DNA of 7,902 nt from Candidatus Krumholzibacteriia bacterium (GTDB lineage Bacteria; Krumholzibacteriota; Krumholzibacteriia; Krumholzibacteriales; Krumholzibacteriaceae), in assembly GCA_028706585.1 (NCBI GenBank), contig JAQTVX010000087.1, positions 1 to 7,902 of the forward strand, read 5' to 3'. The notes under the pieces were generated by a model, which worked only from the letters and a program-made list of their open reading frames with translations, searched no databases and was not told the DNA's origin. Below are positions 6,063 to 7,902 of the stretch, one piece after another. The position numbers and the translations under genes are program-made. Positions within the stretch are counted from its first letter, which is position 1, and each line of letters starts with the position of its first letter.

Positions 6063-7793
6063 ATGGGAGCGATGTTTCCACCTCTTTCGCCGATTCTTAT
6101 ACGAAACGTCATATATCCCGTGTACAGGGGGTTCAGGGGCGATACGCTGCTCGCCGCTCTGGAGGAGCTCGAAAAGAACCAGTGGCTTTCCCCGAAGGAG
6201 CTCGAGGATCTCTGGTGGAAGCGCCTCTGGTCCCTCATCTCGCAAAGTGCGCTCTACGTGCCATACTACCGCGACGCATTCCGGCAGGCGAATCTGAAAA
6301 GCGAAGATATCCAGAACCCGGCCGATTTCGAGCAGCTGCCGTTCCTCACGAAGGACGCGATCCGAGGCGCGGGAAATCGCATCGTCTCCCAGGATCCGCT
6401 TCGGCGGGGGTTCGCATCCAGCACGGGAGGTTCGACCGGAGAACCCCTGTATTTCTATGGAGACGTCGCGGCGGGGCCGATCCGGCGAGCCAACACGATG
6501 CGCGGCTACCGGTGGATGGGCGTCGATATCGGGGACAGGCAGGCCATGCTCTGGGGGATGCACCTCGATGTGCCGCTGCGTGAGCGCCTCGTCTCCACCG
6601 TCAAGAATTACTTCAGCAACATCATGTATCTGTCCACGTTCGACATGTCGGATCAGTCGATGCTCGGCTACGCGTCGCGGCTGCGAAAGTACAAGCCGCG
6701 TCTCTTCACCGGCTATCCTTCGGCGCTCGCGCTGTTCGCCGGCTTCTGCCAGGGCAGGCACATCATGGACATCCGCCCGCGCGCGATCATCTCGAGCGGG
6801 GAGGAGCTCTACGAGAGCCAGCGGGAGCTGATCGAGGCGGTCTTCGGCTGCCGCGTGTTCGATCGGTACGGGAGCAGGGAGTTCGCGAACGTCGCCCAGG
6901 AGTGCGACGAGCACCGCGGGCTCCATATCATGAACGATCTCTTCTACGTCGAGATCATCGCCGCGAACGGGAAGCGGGCGAATGAAGGCGAGGTCGGCGA
7001 GGTGGTCGTGACGGATCTCTCGAATTACTACATGCCGTTCATCAGGTATCGAACCGGCGATCTGGCCGTGTCGACAGGGGGGATCTGCAAGTGCGGGAGA
7101 GGGCTCCCGCTCCTGGATCGCATCGAGGGGCGCTCCTTCGATTCGATCGTTACCCCCGAGGGAAAGCACGTCGGCGCATTCTTCTGGACGTGGCTCTCTC
7201 GCGCCGTGCCGGGGATAAGGCGTTTTCAGATCGAGCAGCGTGAACGAAGCGGCATCGTTTTCAGATTTGTCCCCGGGCCGGAGTGGCGCGCCGAGAACGA
7301 ACGCAGGCTCGAAAGCAAGATCAGGGAAACCTGCGGCGAGGGATTCCGCGTGACCTTCGCGCAGGTAGACGATATCCCTTTGACCGTTTCGGGAAAATCG
7401 AAGTTCATCATATCCAATATCGGAGAGCGCCTCGTCGCGAAGTCGAAGATACACCGGGCGACGGTGACCGGAGAGTTTCCGGAGAGGCCTGATGGCATCA
7501 TCATCGATGTGGAGCTGATGGATCTCAGCTCGGTCTCCCCGGGCGAGAAGGTGCTCATCGTCGACATGACGAATGGCGAGCGCGTCGATACATTTGCGGT
7601 GCCGGGTCCGAAGGGGAGCGGCGCGATCGCGGCGACCGGGGCGACTGCCAAACGAATCCGAACGGGGGACAGGATCAGCATCATGGCTTTCACCTGGGCG
7701 GAGGGGCCGTTGGAGAGATTCAGCAACATTCTCGTCGACGACGCGAACCGGTTCGTTAAATTTCTTACCGAGATAGCCGGCGATCGGATCTAG
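6063..7793 (+). CDS. PaaK/CapK-type adenylate-forming enzyme fused to a PanD-like domain
   Basis: The 576-residue product starts at ATG 6063, eleven bases after the deacetylase stop; an ATG at 6072 is an alternative and the ribosome site is weak. Residues about 1-455 match the phenylacetate-CoA ligase/CapK/F390-synthetase family (COG1541). A nucleotide-binding loop SSTGGSTGEP (119-128), SSGEELYESQ (244-253) and YGSRE (269-273) are followed by possible metal ligands C281, H284, H288, C342 and C344. RYRTGD (328-333), an EGR motif (355-357) and VSGKSKFIIS (442-451), with the C-terminal lysine, complete the pattern. These enzymes activate a carboxylic acid as acyl-adenylate. Residues about 460-545 align without gaps to aspartate 1-decarboxylase: K462, H464, R507 and T510 are kept, while the pyruvoyl serine, the catalytic Tyr (F511) and Asn (T525) are replaced. 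The fused domain is therefore probably inactive as a decarboxylase and may bind a ligand or drive oligomerisation. It probably acts with the upstream glycosyltransferase and deacetylase. Confidence 0.88.
   Translation: MGAMFPPLSPILIRNVIYPVYRGFRGDTLLAALEELEKNQWLSPKELEDLWWKRLWSLISQSALYVPYYRDAFRQANLKSEDIQNPADFEQLPFLTKDAIRGAGNRIVSQDPLRRGFASSTGGSTGEPLYFYGDVAAGPIRRANTMRGYRWMGVDIGDRQAMLWGMHLDVPLRERLVSTVKNYFSNIMYLSTFDMSDQSMLGYASRLRKYKPRLFTGYPSALALFAGFCQGRHIMDIRPRAIISSGEELYESQRELIEAVFGCRVFDRYGSREFANVAQECDEHRGLHIMNDLFYVEIIAANGKRANEGEVGEVVVTDLSNYYMPFIRYRTGDLAVSTGGICKCGRGLPLLDRIEGRSFDSIVTPEGKHVGAFFWTWLSRAVPGIRRFQIEQRERSGIVFRFVPGPEWRAENERRLESKIRETCGEGFRVTFAQVDDIPLTVSGKSKFIISNIGERLVAKSKIHRATVTGEFPERPDGIIIDVELMDLSSVSPGEKVLIVDMTNGERVDTFAVPGPKGSGAIAATGATAKRIRTGDRISIMAFTWAEGPLERFSNILVDDANRFVKFLTEIAGDRI
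7446..7700 (+). other. PanD-like (pseudo aspartate 1-decarboxylase) domain region
   Basis: This stretch encodes residues 462 to about 546 of the adenylating enzyme. Landmarks compared with E. coli PanD (recalled from memory) are KIHR for KLHR (K9/H11), MTNGERVDTFAV for VTNGKRFSTYAI (R54, T57, Y58), TGATA for NGAAA (N72-A76) and GDRISIMAF for GDIVIIASF. The spacing between all of them is identical. The Gly24-Ser25 self-cleavage site falls on Asp477-Gly478, with no Ser, Thr or Cys nearby. Double-psi beta-barrel fold expected from the family. Confidence 0.8.
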
Positions 7794-7809
7794 ATTTTCC
7801 CGAACCGTC

Positions 7810-7837
7810 TTGCGTCGCGGCCTTTTTGTAGTATAAT
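7810..7837 (+). promoter_or_regulatory. Sigma-70 type promoter upstream of the last gene
   Basis: A perfect TATAAT (7832-7837) is preceded after 16 bases by TTGCGT (7810-7815, three of six consensus bases). It lies in the 83-base gap after the adenylating enzyme. Transcription would begin near 7844, about 33 bases before the ATG at 7877. It suggests that the next gene is an independent unit. No clear terminator hairpin for the preceding operon is visible in the gap. Confidence 0.6.
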
Positions 7838-7876
7838 GATACCTGATTTTCGCCGCGCGGGAGCGCACGAGGTGCC

Positions 7877-7902
7877 ATGAAACGTCTGCTGCTCAAATCG
7901 AT
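7877..7902 (+). CDS. Start of a truncated gene at the window edge
   Basis: ATG 7877 with GAGGTG about five bases upstream opens a frame reading MKRLLLKS before the window ends. The promoter upstream and the ribosome site support a real gene start. The Met-Lys-Arg-Leu-Leu-Leu beginning could be the start of a signal peptide or membrane anchor, but eight codons are too few to assign a product. Confidence 0.6.

Noticed and set aside
7794..7831. Possible terminator around the CCTTTTTG stretch after the adenylating enzyme.
   Set aside because: No stable hairpin precedes the T-run, and the T-run lies in the spacer of the likely downstream promoter.
6003..7868. Long open frame (621 codons) on the minus strand opposite the adenylating enzyme.
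   Set aside because: It is a GC-driven antisense shadow with no recognisable motifs, whereas the plus strand carries clear family motifs throughout.

Overview
This is a GC-rich bacterial window. The 7.9 kb hold two divergent gene blocks plus the start of a further gene. Codon use, good Shine-Dalgarno sites and short intergenic gaps fit a free-living Gram-negative-type or candidate-phylum bacterium. I cannot name the taxon from sequence alone. No rRNA, tRNA, CRISPR array, transposase or integrase was seen.

Left block (minus strand, transcribed from about 2967 down to 1). A YdjI-like SPFH (stomatin/flotillin superfamily) protein with a C-terminal double zinc ribbon is followed by two paralogous proteins. 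Each has an N-terminal zinc ribbon with the same C-X2-C-X14-C-X2-C spacing and a C-terminal membrane segment. They are joined by an ATGA stop/start overlap. A further zinc-ribbon gene starts one base after the last stop and runs off the window. The layout recalls the Bacillus subtilis ydjGHI membrane-stress module, in which zinc-ribbon membrane proteins recruit an SPFH protein. A 28-bp perfect GC palindrome sits between the SPFH gene and the next gene, and a degenerate relative appears inside the coding sequence of that next gene.

Divergent centre (2968-3168). This region separates the blocks and carries a plausible sigma-70 type promoter for a small four-helix membrane protein of unknown function (3169-3552).

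Right block (plus strand, 3632-7793). A family-4 glycosyltransferase, a polysaccharide-deacetylase (NodB/CE4) protein with a large internal insertion, and a PaaK/CapK-type adenylate-forming enzyme are tightly packed and probably co-transcribed. This looks like part of a surface-glycan or glycoconjugate pathway: sugar transfer, N-deacetylation, and activation of a carboxylic acid that could be attached to the sugar. The most unusual feature is the last ~115 residues of the adenylating enzyme. They align without gaps to aspartate 1-decarboxylase (PanD) over its core, but lack the serine that becomes the pyruvoyl cofactor and other catalytic residues. The enzyme therefore appears to carry a fused, catalytically dead PanD domain.

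Right edge. A strong TATAAT promoter and ribosome site precede an ATG at 7877, the first codons of a gene that leaves the window.
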